Shown piece by piece: positions 17,617-26,882 of a DNA stretch of 64,000 nucleotides; within the stretch, counting starts at the first letter, position 1; each line of letters starts with the position of its first letter. Source of the DNA: Antarcticibacterium flavum. GTDB taxonomy: Bacteria; Bacteroidota; Bacteroidia; Flavobacteriales; Flavobacteriaceae. The notes beneath the pieces are model-generated. The model saw only the letters and a program-made list of their open reading frames with translations, had not been told where the DNA came from and made no database searches. A program made the position numbers and the translations under genes. The stretch covers positions 2,294,001 through 2,358,000 of the forward strand of contig NZ_CP040812.1 of NCBI RefSeq assembly GCF_006159205.1. The letters are read 5' to 3'.

Positions 17617-20556
17617 ATGAAAAAATTACCCTGGCTATTATTAATACTCTTAATATGCAATCACCAGTTAATCGCCCAATCCACGGAAACGAAGACACCC
17701 GAATTTCTTAAATATGAACACCACAAATGGGTAGACTCCATAATGGAAACCCTTTCTCCAGATGAAAGGATCTCGCAGCTTATTATGGTGGCCGCTTATT
17801 CCAACAGGGGAGAGGAGCACCGGCAGGAGATCCTGAAGTTGATAAGAGAACAAAAGATTGGCGGGCTCATTTTCTTCCAGGGTGGACCCGTGAGGCAGGT
17901 ACGGCTTATGAATGAATACCAGGCAGCGTCAAAAGTGCCGCTGCTGGGCGCAATAGATGCTGAGTGGGGACTGGGGATGAGGCTGGATACCACCATAAGT
18001 TATCCATTCCAAATGACACTTGGTGCAATACAGGATGAATCGCTTATCTACGATATGGGAGCAGAAGTTGCCCGGCAGATTAAAAGAACCGGCCTGCACC
18101 TTAATTTTGCACCGGTACTGGACGTGAATAATAATCCTAATAATCCGGTGATAAATTTTCGGTCTTTTGGTGAGGATAAGTATAATGTAACCAGCAAATC
18201 CATCGCCTACATGAGAGGAATGCAGGACAATAGCCTGCTCACCACCGCCAAGCATTTCCCCGGGCATGGAGATACAGATACAGATTCCCATTACGCGCTG
18301 CCACAAATAAACCACGACAGGGCCAGGTTGGATTCCCTGGAACTTTATCCTTTTCGGGAAGTGGTGAAAGCCGGGATTGGCGGGGTGATGGTAGCCCATC
18401 TCGATATTCCTGCCCTTGACTCCACAGGCGTTCCTTCTACTTTGTCGAGGCCAATAATCACTAACCTTCTAAAAGAAGAGCTGGGTTTTAAAGGCCTTAC
18501 CGTGACAGATGCGATGAATATGAAAGGGGTTACAGACGGGAATGAACCCGGGGTGGTGGACAAGGACGCCATTCTTGCAGGAAATGACCTGCTGGAGTTT
18601 ACTGAAGATGTGCCCAAAGCCATCGCCGAGATAAGGAAAGCCATCAATCAGGGTTTAATAAGTCAGGAAGAAATAGACAGGCGTTGCCGTAAAATACTGG
18701 CGGTGAAGTATTGGGTGGGGCTTAAGGACTTTGAACCTACCTCTCTTGAAAATATTATTGAAGAACTGAACACCCCGGATGCAAATCTCCTTAACCGGAA
18801 ACTCACTGAGGCTTCCCTCACTGTTCTTAAAAACAAGCTGAATATCCTTCCACTAAGGCAACTTTCAAATTTAAGGATAGCTTCCGTCTCCATAGGCGCA
18901 GAGGAAGTCACTCCTTTTCAGAAAACCTTATCTCTTTACACCGGGATAGAGCACTTCAATTTAAAAAATGATGCCTCCCCGGAAGAAATTACCGTGGTAA
19001 AGGCAAAATTACTGGATTATAATCTCGTGATAGCGGGTATCCACGATGACAGCAAATTTCCGCGAAATACTATTAAAATGACTGCGGAAGTACAGGAATT
19101 TCTAAGGGAACTAATAGAACAAAAAGTAACGCTAGTAAGCCTTTTCAAAAATCCTTATGTGATGGATAAGCTGCAGAATATTGAAGATGCAACTGGATTG
19201 ATACTTACTTATCAGGATAGCAGGAATGCTCAGGAACTGGCGGCACAGGTCATATTTGGAGGGGTAGGTGCAACCGGAAAATTACCTGTGAGCGTTGGAG
19301 AAAAGTTTAAAGCAGGAGAAGGACTACCGGTGCAGGGTGGAATAAGGTTATCCTATACTTTGCCTGAAGAAGTAGGAATGGACTCAGGTATTTTGAACAA
19401 AAGAATAGATTCCCTTATGCAGCAGGCAATTAACGCAAAGGCTATACCGGGAGGGGAGGTGCTGGCGGCAAGGAAAGGGAAAGTATTCTTTCACAAAGCT
19501 TACGGGGAACATGTATATCATGACACCCTAAAAGTGAAAAAGGAAGACCTTTACGACCTGGCTTCGGTTACAAAGATCTCAGCTTCCATGGCAGCGCTTA
19601 TGAAGTTGCATGATGCGGGGAAATTTGAGCTGGACCAAACCCTGGCCAGTCATCTTCCATCCTTCCGCAGGTCTAATAAGGCAGATATTCCTTATCACGA
19701 TATCCTCACGCACCAGGCAGGTTTTAAACCCTGGATCCCTTTCTGGAAAAACACCCGCAGGAAGAATGGCAGTTACCGCTGGTTTACCATTAAGAAGGAT
19801 TCTTCAGCAAAATATCCTATTAAAATTACAGAGGAGATGTACCTGCATCGTAATTACCCAGATAAGATCGTAAAGGAAATAAGAAAATCTCCGGTGAGCG
19901 GTGAGAAGAAGTATGTGTATTCAGATTTCTTCTTCATACTCGCCCCACGGGTGGTGGAGAGTATGACCGAACCGGATTTTGCTGATTATTTACAACAAAA
20001 TTTTTACGATCCCCTGGGAGCCACCACCCTGGGTTTCAATCCTGAATTTCCGAAAGACAGGATAGTACCTACAGAGAATGATTATAAGTTTAGGCGTGAG
20101 CCAATTCACGGGACGGTTCACGACGAGGGAGCGATAATGCTTGGAGGGGTTTCGGGGCACGCGGGATTATTCAGCAATGCCAATGATCTGGCAAAATTAT
20201 TACAGATGTACCTTAATAAAGGGGAATATGGCGGGGAGCGATATCTTTCAGCAGGGACCATTGAAAAATTCACCAAACGTACTTTTCCAGATAGCGATAA
20301 CCACCGTGCCCTGGGATTTGACAAACCAAATTATAATGAGGAGGGGATAAGCAGGAATACCGCGCAGGACGCTTCCCTTGCCAGTTATGGCCACACCGGG
20401 TTTACAGGTATTATGGTTTGGATGGACCCCGAGGAGGACCTGCTGTATATTTTTCTTTCAAACCGGGTTGCTCCCACCCGTGATAACTCACGATTATATC
20501 GCCTTAATACACGAACAAATATTCACCAGGTGATTTATGATGCCATCCTTGACTAA
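17617..20556 (+). CDS. Beta-N-acetylhexosaminidase (GH3, NagZ-like) fused to a class C beta-lactamase-fold domain
   Basis: Exported two-domain enzyme of about 979 residues. I start at the ATG at 17617, which gives a signal peptide (MKKLPWLLLILLIC..., cut near IAQS); the frame is open upstream to 17548. The GH3 domain (about 30-380) has the NagZ motif KHFPGHGDTDTDSH with the Asp/His acid-base pair and the nucleophile Asp in TVTDAMNMKG; a GH3 C-terminal domain follows (to about 560). The serine beta-lactamase/DD-peptidase domain (about 600-970) has SVTK as the SxxK motif, YSD in place of YxN and HTG in place of KTG. The GH3-lactamase fusion is a known Bacteroidota form. It would release GlcNAc from muropeptides; the second domain may act as a peptidase or amidase on stem peptides. 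It faces the kinase-amidase operon. Confidence 0.92.
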   Translation: MKKLPWLLLILLICNHQLIAQSTETKTPEFLKYEHHKWVDSIMETLSPDERISQLIMVAAYSNRGEEHRQEILKLIREQKIGGLIFFQGGPVRQVRLMNEYQAASKVPLLGAIDAEWGLGMRLDTTISYPFQMTLGAIQDESLIYDMGAEVARQIKRTGLHLNFAPVLDVNNNPNNPVINFRSFGEDKYNVTSKSIAYMRGMQDNSLLTTAKHFPGHGDTDTDSHYALPQINHDRARLDSLELYPFREVVKAGIGGVMVAHLDIPALDSTGVPSTLSRPIITNLLKEELGFKGLTVTDAMNMKGVTDGNEPGVVDKDAILAGNDLLEFTEDVPKAIAEIRKAINQGLISQEEIDRRCRKILAVKYWVGLKDFEPTSLENIIEELNTPDANLLNRKLTEASLTVLKNKLNILPLRQLSNLRIASVSIGAEEVTPFQKTLSLYTGIEHFNLKNDASPEEITVVKAKLLDYNLVIAGIHDDSKFPRNTIKMTAEVQEFLRELIEQKVTLVSLFKNPYVMDKLQNIEDATGLILTYQDSRNAQELAAQVIFGGVGATGKLPVSVGEKFKAGEGLPVQGGIRLSYTLPEEVGMDSGILNKRIDSLMQQAINAKAIPGGEVLAARKGKVFFHKAYGEHVYHDTLKVKKEDLYDLASVTKISASMAALMKLHDAGKFELDQTLASHLPSFRRSNKADIPYHDILTHQAGFKPWIPFWKNTRRKNGSYRWFTIKKDSSAKYPIKITEEMYLHRNYPDKIVKEIRKSPVSGEKKYVYSDFFFILAPRVVESMTEPDFADYLQQNFYDPLGATTLGFNPEFPKDRIVPTENDYKFRREPIHGTVHDEGAIMLGGVSGHAGLFSNANDLAKLLQMYLNKGEYGGERYLSAGTIEKFTKRTFPDSDNHRALGFDKPNYNEEGISRNTAQDASLASYGHTGFTGIMVWMDPEEDLLYIFLSNRVAPTRDNSRLYRLNTRTNIHQVIYDAILD

Positions 20557-20642
20557 CAAAGGGCTGCTGTAGGTTAGAATTAAATTTTTGTAGGAATAAT
20601 TTAAGTTTTTCAGGAAAAATTTAGATGTTTTTAGGGAAATGG

Positions 20643-20650
20643 TATATTTG
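20643..20650 (+). promoter_or_regulatory. TAnnTTTG -7 box before the barrel protein gene
   Basis: TATATTTG lies 44 bp before the start codon at 20695. I find no matching TTG at the usual distance upstream, so support is the box alone. Confidence 0.35.
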
Positions 20651-20694
20651 TTTGAGCTAAACCAAATCATATCCTTAAATATCTGCCCCCACTA

Positions 20695-23118
20695 ATGAAG
20701 AAATTCTGCTTCAGTCCCCTGTTTTTACTAACCCTACTCTTCCCTACATATATATTCTCTCAACACGAAGTTAAAGGTAACCTGCAGGACAAAGAGTCGG
20801 CGCCGGTGGCTTTTGCAAATGTGGTCCTTTTTGAAACAGACTCAGTTACCGTATACCGCGGGGCTGTTTCCAATGAGGAAGGAGAGTTCGTTTTTGAAAA
20901 TATAGCTCCCAATGACTATGTGCTGGCGGTGAGCTTCATTGGTTTTGAACGCTATGTCACCAGAGTAAATGTGACAGAAAACACCACTATACCTACTTTG
21001 ATCCTGAATGAGGACGCGGGAGAACTTGGAGAAGTAACAATTAATGGCCGCAATCCCACGGTTACCAAAACTATTGACAGGATGGTGTTTAATGTAGAGA
21101 ACACTACGCTTTCCACCGGCAGTACCTACGAATTGCTAAAGAGAACACCCGGGGTGATTGAAAGTCAGGGGCAACTTCTGGTAAAGAACAGGCCGGCTAC
21201 GGTTTACATTAATGATCGCAGGGTTTATCTCACCCAGCAGGAGCTGCAGCAGCTTTTGGAAGGCTTCTCGGGTGCCAATATAAAGTCTGTTGAAGTGATC
21301 ACCAATCCCCCGGCAAAATATGATGCAGAAGGTGGTGCCATCCTTAATATAAAGACCAGCAAGAATATTTCTGTTGGATATAAAGGGAGCCTTAATGCTT
21401 CCAATACAGTTGCTGTGGTACCTAAATATTTACTTGGTACAAGCCAGTACTATAAAAATGACTGGGTGAATGTTTTTGCCAGTTATAATTTTAATTCCCG
21501 GTTTGACTACAAAAATGACGAAGGCTTCATTGAATTCTATGAACCGGGTGGGGGTGTTGATTCCCGCTGGTTCAATGATTTCGAAAAAGATAGCAGGAGG
21601 ATCTCCCATAATCTTAATACCATCATAGATTTCACCCTAAGCGAAAGAAGTTCCCTAAGCCTTAGTGCAAATTTGCAACTGACCCCAAAATCTGATTCAG
21701 ATATTCGGGGGTTAACCCAAATTTACAATCCGCAGGGCCAATTGGACTCTCTTTTTACAACCAGGAGTGATCTAAGAAATGAGCAGGATAATATCCTGTT
21801 AAGTGCAACCTATACGACTGAAGTAGGAGAAAATGGCGGGTCACTCTCTGCGGTGGCAAATTATTTAAAATATGATGATGAACAGCTACAGGACTTGCTT
21901 ACCCGTTACAGCTCGCCGGGAGGAGATTTACTTAATAGAAATTCCTTTTCAACCATCTCGGGTCAAAACACCGATATTTATACAGGTAAAATAGATTATT
22001 CCACTCCTGTGGCAGGTTCCAGCCTGGAGACCGGGGTGAAGTATTCGGGAATAAGATCTCAAAGCGGTATGGATTTTTTTGACACCAATGCAGGGGGAGG
22101 GTTTGTAGAAGAATTTTCAGATCATTTTGATTATGATGAGGATATCTATGCAGCCTATTTAAGCTGGTCAAAGGAATGGGATGCCTGGAGCATAAAAGGA
22201 GGTTTAAGAGGGGAATATACAGATGTTACAGGGAATTCCATTTCCATGGGACTGGTGAACACCCAGGAGTATTTTGAACTTTTTCCTACCTTTTATTTGA
22301 TGCACTCGCCGGGTGAAGATCATTCTTTCGGTTTGGATTACAGCCGCCGCATTGGCCGCCCGCGCTTCCAGAGTCTTAATCCTTACAGGTATTTTATAAA
22401 TGAGAACAACTTCCAGGAAGGAAATCCAAATTTAAGGCCATCTATAGCCAACAGGATAAATTTCAATTATACATATAAGAATAAGCTTTCGTTCGATCTT
22501 TACTGGGATAAAGCAGATAATGCTATGGCCACCCTGCCTTTCCAGGACAATGAAAACAGGCAGCTGCGATCTGTTTATGCCAACATGGATTTTTCAGAAC
22601 AGTTTAGCCTGGATATCATGTACTATGATTACGTAACAGAGTGGTGGTATTTATATGCCTATGCATCTATGTTCTATATGCAGAATGATTTTGTAGCATT
22701 GGAGAGTGGCAATCAGGTCGTAACGAATGATATTTATACTGCCTATATTCAGGCGCAGAATTTCCTTACCCTTTCAAAAGACGGAACATTTTCAGCAGAA
22801 GTTACAGGCTCCTTTCTTCCCGGATATATCGAAGGATCGTATAACTTTGATGAACCTCAAACAATTCTTTCCGTGGGACTTAGGAAAAGCTTTCTCAATG
22901 ACAGGCTGGTGGCCACTATTAATGTCGATGATATCTTCAACGGACAAAACATTCCTCTTGTTTCCAACTATCTTAACCAGAACAATTCCTATTTTGTGAG
23001 AGAGGGCGAAACCAGGAGAGTTAGGTTTGGAGTGATCTATAAATTTGGAAACTTTAAACTTAGAGACAACAGCCGCGCGATTGAAGCGGAAGAAGGAAAG
23101 AGGTTGGGGAGTAATTAA
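20695..23118 (+). CDS. Outer membrane beta-barrel protein, TonB-receptor-like
   Basis: Outer membrane protein of 807 residues. It has a signal peptide (ending YIFSQ), a carboxypeptidase-regulatory-like domain (about 23-105, VKGNLQDKESAPVAFANVVL and SFIGFERYV), a plug-like section (about 120-225, RTPGVIESQGQLLVKNRPATVYIND and NPPAKYDAEGGAILNI) and a long beta barrel ending in KFGNFKLRDN. This layout is that of the Bacteroidota outer membrane beta-barrel family related to TonB-dependent receptors, but the plug lacks the DEVVV box of the SusC type. No SusD partner is near. The substrate is unknown. The stop codon is followed at once by a GC-rich repeat element. Confidence 0.85.
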   Translation: MKKFCFSPLFLLTLLFPTYIFSQHEVKGNLQDKESAPVAFANVVLFETDSVTVYRGAVSNEEGEFVFENIAPNDYVLAVSFIGFERYVTRVNVTENTTIPTLILNEDAGELGEVTINGRNPTVTKTIDRMVFNVENTTLSTGSTYELLKRTPGVIESQGQLLVKNRPATVYINDRRVYLTQQELQQLLEGFSGANIKSVEVITNPPAKYDAEGGAILNIKTSKNISVGYKGSLNASNTVAVVPKYLLGTSQYYKNDWVNVFASYNFNSRFDYKNDEGFIEFYEPGGGVDSRWFNDFEKDSRRISHNLNTIIDFTLSERSSLSLSANLQLTPKSDSDIRGLTQIYNPQGQLDSLFTTRSDLRNEQDNILLSATYTTEVGENGGSLSAVANYLKYDDEQLQDLLTRYSSPGGDLLNRNSFSTISGQNTDIYTGKIDYSTPVAGSSLETGVKYSGIRSQSGMDFFDTNAGGGFVEEFSDHFDYDEDIYAAYLSWSKEWDAWSIKGGLRGEYTDVTGNSISMGLVNTQEYFELFPTFYLMHSPGEDHSFGLDYSRRIGRPRFQSLNPYRYFINENNFQEGNPNLRPSIANRINFNYTYKNKLSFDLYWDKADNAMATLPFQDNENRQLRSVYANMDFSEQFSLDIMYYDYVTEWWYLYAYASMFYMQNDFVALESGNQVVTNDIYTAYIQAQNFLTLSKDGTFSAEVTGSFLPGYIEGSYNFDEPQTILSVGLRKSFLNDRLVATINVDDIFNGQNIPLVSNYLNQNNSYFVREGETRRVRFGVIYKFGNFKLRDNSRAIEAEEGKRLGSN

Positions 23119-23685
23119 GCCCCCGGCCCCCTAAGGGGGAGAAAGAATAGACCGCTGCGCAGTTCTTAGTTGTAGGTTGTATGGTTGTAAGTTGTAGGTT
23201 GAACAAATGTGGAGAGAGGAGAGTTGAAAGGCCCCCCGGCCCCCAAAGGGGGAGGGAGAAAACAAATCGCTTGTGCTGCTGGGGTCTAATTTTTTAAACC
23301 GCTTCGCTGTTAGACTGTTTAGAGGATATGGAAAAGCCCCCGGCCCCTAAGGGGGAGAAAAGAAAAAAGACTGCTGCGCAGTTCTTTGTTGTAGGTTGAA
23401 CAAAGTGGAGAGAGGAGAGTGTAATGTGGAAAGTTGGGGCGGGATACTCTCTTTTTTTAGTCCTTTGTAAAAGGAAATTCATTAATCTTTTTTGAAATTT
23501 GGTGCTTGGTGCTTGGTGCTTGGTGCTTTTCGTTTTTCTCTTCTCTCTGTTCTCTGGTCTCTGGTCTAATGCAAAACGTTCAGCCTCCAGACTCCAGACT
23601 CTTTTTCTTCAATTCTTATGTCTTCCTATCCTCATAGTCAAAGGTCTAGACTCCAGACTCTAGATTCCAGACTCTCAGAATAGAG
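23119..23685. repeat. Intergenic repeat mosaic: GC-rich elements and seven-base tandem arrays
   Basis: This non-coding stretch holds three copies of a GC-rich inverted element, CCCCCGG followed by CCCC and then AAGGGGGAG (23119-23141, 23231-23254, 23336-23357). Two of them are followed by the same string with CTGCGCAGTTCTT and GTTGTAGGTTG, so about 100 bp (23119-23223) recurs at 23336-23422. Further on are seven-base tandem arrays: GGTGCTT four times exactly (23501-23528), degenerate CTGGTCT units near 23540-23570, and GACTCCA-type units at about 23583-23680. Open frames across it reflect the repeats only. A dusB promoter begins at the right end. Confidence 0.8.
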
Positions 23686-23716
23686 TTGCCATTAGAACTT
23701 TAATTTGCTAATTTTG
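23686..23716 (+). promoter_or_regulatory. Promoter of dusB
   Basis: TTG at 23686-23688 and TAATTTTG at 23709-23716 are separated by exactly 20 bases, matching the Bacteroidota consensus. Transcription should start near 23722, leaving a short leader before the GTG at 23736. Confidence 0.6.
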
Positions 23717-23735
23717 CATCCTCAAATAAAAAACT

Positions 23736-24728
23736 GTGGCCAAAATAGGAAACATAGATGTAGGGGAATTTCCGTTGTTGCTAGCACCAATGGAAGATGT
23801 GAGTGATCCGCCGTTTCGTGCGTTATGCAAGGAGCAGGGGGCAGATGTTGTTTTCACAGAGTTCATTTCTTCTGAAGGGCTTATTCGTGACGCGGCAAAG
23901 AGCGTGATGAAACTGGATATTTACGAGAAGGAACGTCCTGTTGGGATACAGATCTTTGGCGCAAACCTGGAATCTATGCTGGAAAGCGTGGAGATCGTCG
24001 AGAAGTCGGGGCCTGATATGATCGACATTAATTTTGGCTGTCCGGTAAAAAAGGTGGTATCCAAAGGTGCCGGAGCGGGAATCCTGAAGGATATTGACCT
24101 TATGGTCTCTCTTACAGCCGCGATGGTTAAACACACAAATCTACCTATTACTATTAAGACCCGACTTGGGTGGGACCATGATTCCATTAAGATAGTAGAG
24201 GTGGCAGAGAGGCTTCAGGATGTGGGGGCAAAGGCAATTTCCATTCACGGCCGTACCCGTGCCCAGATGTACAAAGGAGAGGCAGACTGGAGGCCTATTG
24301 CAGAGGTAAAGAACAATCCGCGTATGCATATTCCTGTCTTCGGAAACGGGGATGTGGATACCCCGGAGAAAGCTATGGAAATGCGTGACAGTTATGGCCT
24401 GGACGGCGCAATGATAGGCCGGGCAAGTATTGGCTACCCGTGGTTCTTCAGGGAAGTGAAACACTTCTTTGAGACAGGGGAACATATGGCTCCTCCAACT
24501 TTAGAAGAAAGGGTGAATGCTGCCAGAAGGCATCTTCAAATGTCCATAGACTGGAAAGGGGAGAAGCTTGGGGTGTTCGAAACCAGAAGACATTATACCA
24601 ATTACTTTAAAGGCATTCCGCACTTTAAGGAGTTCCGACAAAAAATGGTGACCAGCGATGACGCGGTAGATGTTTTTGCTGCCTTTGATGAGGTGGAAAA
24701 GGAGTTTGCCGGTTACGAATTCGCTTAG
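23736..24728 (+). CDS. dusB: tRNA-dihydrouridine synthase
   Basis: Flavoenzyme of 330 residues that reduces uridines in the D-loop of tRNA. The TIM-barrel motifs are LLAPMEDVSDPPFRALC, MIDINFGCPVKKVVSKGAGA (with the catalytic Cys), TIKTRLGWD, ISIHGRTRAQMYKGEADW and FGNGDVDTPEKA plus IGRASIGYPWFF. A GTG start is chosen because it precedes the first conserved block and lies 19 bp behind a good promoter; no upstream ATG is in frame. Its 3' end overlaps the convergent permease gene by 4 bp. The gene is alone in its transcript. Confidence 0.96.
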   Translation: MAKIGNIDVGEFPLLLAPMEDVSDPPFRALCKEQGADVVFTEFISSEGLIRDAAKSVMKLDIYEKERPVGIQIFGANLESMLESVEIVEKSGPDMIDINFGCPVKKVVSKGAGAGILKDIDLMVSLTAAMVKHTNLPITIKTRLGWDHDSIKIVEVAERLQDVGAKAISIHGRTRAQMYKGEADWRPIAEVKNNPRMHIPVFGNGDVDTPEKAMEMRDSYGLDGAMIGRASIGYPWFFREVKHFFETGEHMAPPTLEERVNAARRHLQMSIDWKGEKLGVFETRRHYTNYFKGIPHFKEFRQKMVTSDDAVDVFAAFDEVEKEFAGYEFA

Positions 24729-25924
24729 GCTTCCAAAGCTTTTTTGCTTCTGGTAGCTGCTATCCAGGACGCCAGGATCCCAAGGCTGCCAATGGTGAGA
24801 AATACTATGAGGAGGTTTTCCAATCTTATTTGCACCGGGTAAGCCAGGCTTGGAGTGATCATCACCAGGTTAAATTTTAGCTGCAGGTATACCACCAACA
24901 GGGCACCCAGAATTCCTATGATCCCACCCACGACGGTCATAAGCGCACCCTGCATAAAGAAAATGTTCCTGATTTCAGCCGGGGAAGCACCCAGGCTGTG
25001 AAGGGTTTTAATATTTTCCCTTTTATCCAGAATCACCATAATTATAGAACCCACAACATTAAAAAGTGCAATGATCACCACCAGGGTGAAAATAAGATAT
25101 ACCGCCAGGTTTTCGGTATTAAGCATTTTATAGAGAGTTTCGTTGAGCTGTGCACGGTTACGTACCTGTACCCGGTTGTCAAATAACTTTGTTAAGGCCT
25201 CGCTTACTTCAGCTGGTTTAGCCCCCGGGGAAAGTTTTATTTCGATATTTGTTACCTCATCCTCTGCCAGATTTAGCAGAGACCTGGTAAAGCCTGTAGT
25301 GGCAAAGACATATTTACTATCCAGGTCCTCATTCACACTATAAACGCCGGTTACCACGACCCGCTCCCGGTTAAAAGCATTGGTAGGATCTGTGATTTGT
25401 CCCCTTCCCGGGCGGGGCACCATAATACTTAGAAGATTCTGGTAATCATTCACACTAAGCGAAAGAAGACGGGTGATCCCGGTGCCGGCAACTACCTGGT
25501 ATTCATTTTGCGTAAGCCAGCTGCCAAAAATAATGGAATTCTCTACATTATTCACCTCCCTGTAACCAGGGTCAACCCCTTTAATAAAGGCTGTATGGGT
25601 TTTGGATTTATATTCCAGGAAAATGCGTTCTTCAATGACTTCTGAAAAAGACGCTATCCCTTGCAGGTTTTTAAGTTGCTCTTTCTTTTCTTCATCAAAG
25701 CTGAAGGTTTTTCCCGTTACAGGAAACACCTTTAGATCGGGGTCAAATTCATTGGTAAAACTTAAGCTGAATTCCTTAAGTCCTGAAAATCCTGAAAGGA
25801 CGATGAAAAGAGAAAATGCCCCTGCAAACACTCCAATGGCGGCAATGATCGTAATAATGTTGATAGCATTATTGCTGCTTTTTGTAAAAAGGTATCGCCT
25901 GGCAATGTAGAGGGAAAAATTCAC
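24725..25924 (-). CDS. LolC/LolE-like ABC transporter permease (FtsX domain)
   Basis: Inner-membrane permease of about 400 residues in the FtsX/MacB superfamily, close to the lipoprotein-releasing LolC/E type. It has one N-terminal membrane segment (IITIIAAIGVFAGAFSLFIVLSG), a periplasmic domain (about 55-265) and three C-terminal membrane segments (about 280-395, with NVVGSIIMVILDKRENIKTL and LHSLGASPAEIRNIF, the hallmark cytoplasmic loop). The start is a GTG at 25924, one base after the rbfA stop codon; it begins VNFSLYIARRYLF, the normal family start, whereas the longer frame to 26026 would lie inside rbfA. No LolD ATPase is adjacent. Lipoprotein release is a family inference. Confidence 0.88.
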   Translation of the reverse strand: MNFSLYIARRYLFTKSSNNAINIITIIAAIGVFAGAFSLFIVLSGFSGLKEFSLSFTNEFDPDLKVFPVTGKTFSFDEEKKEQLKNLQGIASFSEVIEERIFLEYKSKTHTAFIKGVDPGYREVNNVENSIIFGSWLTQNEYQVVAGTGITRLLSLSVNDYQNLLSIMVPRPGRGQITDPTNAFNRERVVVTGVYSVNEDLDSKYVFATTGFTRSLLNLAEDEVTNIEIKLSPGAKPAEVSEALTKLFDNRVQVRNRAQLNETLYKMLNTENLAVYLIFTLVVIIALFNVVGSIIMVILDKRENIKTLHSLGASPAEIRNIFFMQGALMTVVGGIIGILGALLVVYLQLKFNLVMITPSLAYPVQIRLENLLIVFLTIGSLGILASWIAATRSKKALEA

Positions 25925-25925
25925 C

Positions 25926-26321
25926 TTATGACTTTTTCCTGCGATCCAGCAAATCGGGGTTATTAATTGGATTATCCTCTCCTTTAATAGACTTTTCGAT
26001 CTTCTCGATATGATCAAGGGAATCATCCACGAAAAAGTCCAGGTCTGGCATTCTTCTTAGCTGGTTCTTGGTACGCTGCGCCAGCTCGTGCTTGATCTTA
26101 TTCTTGATAAGGTTAAGTTCCTTAAGGATATCCTGTGCGTGACTCGAAGGGAATATACTTAAGTATGCCTTCGCAATAGAAAGGTCTGTAGTGACCTTTA
26201 CTTTAGAAACCGAGATCAAAATTCCCGTCTTCCCCGCGTCCCTCAAATGATTCTGAAGGATCTCTGCCAGGTCTCTCTGCAAAACCCCGCCTATCTTTTT
26301 CTGTCTGTTTGTTTCTTCCAT
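25926..26321 (-). CDS. rbfA: 30S ribosome-binding factor A
   Basis: KH-fold assembly factor of 131 residues that matures the 16S rRNA 5' end and helps in the cold. Family features are the start METNRQKKIGGVLQRDLAEIL, the central VSVSKVKVTTDLSIAKAYLS type strand and the KIKHELAQRTKNQLRRMPDLDFFVDDSLDH block. Its stop codon is one base from the GTG of the permease gene, an arrangement seen in many Bacteroidota, so the two form an operon. The N-terminal residue reads MEETNRQK. Confidence 0.96.
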   Translation of the reverse strand: MEETNRQKKIGGVLQRDLAEILQNHLRDAGKTGILISVSKVKVTTDLSIAKAYLSIFPSSHAQDILKELNLIKNKIKHELAQRTKNQLRRMPDLDFFVDDSLDHIEKIEKSIKGEDNPINNPDLLDRRKKS

Positions 26322-26882
26322 GTTACAAAAGTAGTATAAATATGGTTAAATTTGAATGGATGATGTTGTAGGTTGTAAGTTGTAGGTTGTAGGTTGTCGG
26401 TTATCGGTTGTCGGTTGTCGGTTGTCAGTTGTCAGTTGGAAAAAGTGGAGAGTGGAAAGAGGAGAGAGGAAAGTCAGGGCAGAGCCCCCTAGCCCCCAAA
26501 GGGGGAAAAAATGACTCGATGTTTAAATTTCAATGTAATCCGCTAAAATCCGCGAAATCCTTTTTCTCCGTGAAACTCTATTTTAAACTCATTTTAAAAT
26601 TCTGTGGTTAAATCAGGTATGAGTGAGATTTTAATCCTTAACCCGCGAAACCCTTAGAAAATATTCGTGCATTAGTGGCTAATAAAAGGTGGAAAGTGGA
26701 AAGAGGAGAGAGGATAGTCAGGGCGTGTTAAAAAAGGAAAAGTTCAGAAAAACCAACTCCGTGAAACTCCATTTAAAACTCATTTTAAACTCTGTGGTTA
26801 AACCGGGTATGAGTGAGATTATAATCCTTAACTCGCGAAACCCTTAGAAAATATTCGTGCATTAGTGACTAACTTTTTTAAA
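26322..26882. repeat. Intergenic repeat region with heptamer array, GC element and 117-bp direct repeat
   Basis: No gene is credible here. At 26365-26434 ten seven-base units of the form GTTGTAG/GTTGTCG/GTTGTCA run in tandem. A run of GTGGAGA, GTGGAAA, GAGGAGA and GAGGAAA units follows (about 26445-26475), then a GC-rich element (26484-26506). Two near-identical 117-bp copies (26566-26682 and 26757-26872) begin CTCCGTGAAACTC and end ATTCGTGCATTAGTG; they are separated by 74 bp that again hold seven-base purine units. A short frame at 26408-26611 is a by-product of the repeats. Confidence 0.8.

Noticed and set aside
23294..23482. 62-codon open frame on the minus strand
   Set aside because: It crosses a GC element and purine repeats; no start context or coding bias.
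24725..26026. Long form of the LolC/E-like permease starting inside rbfA
   Set aside because: The first 34 residues are rbfA in another frame; the GTG at 25924 gives the usual family N-terminus.
26365..26440. Tandem short repeats that might be read as a CRISPR array
   Set aside because: Units are seven bases long with no spacers, and no cas gene is in the window.
26408..26611. 67-codon open frame on the plus strand
   Set aside because: It lies wholly in the heptamer and GC-rich repeats; its protein mirrors the repeats and has no family feature.
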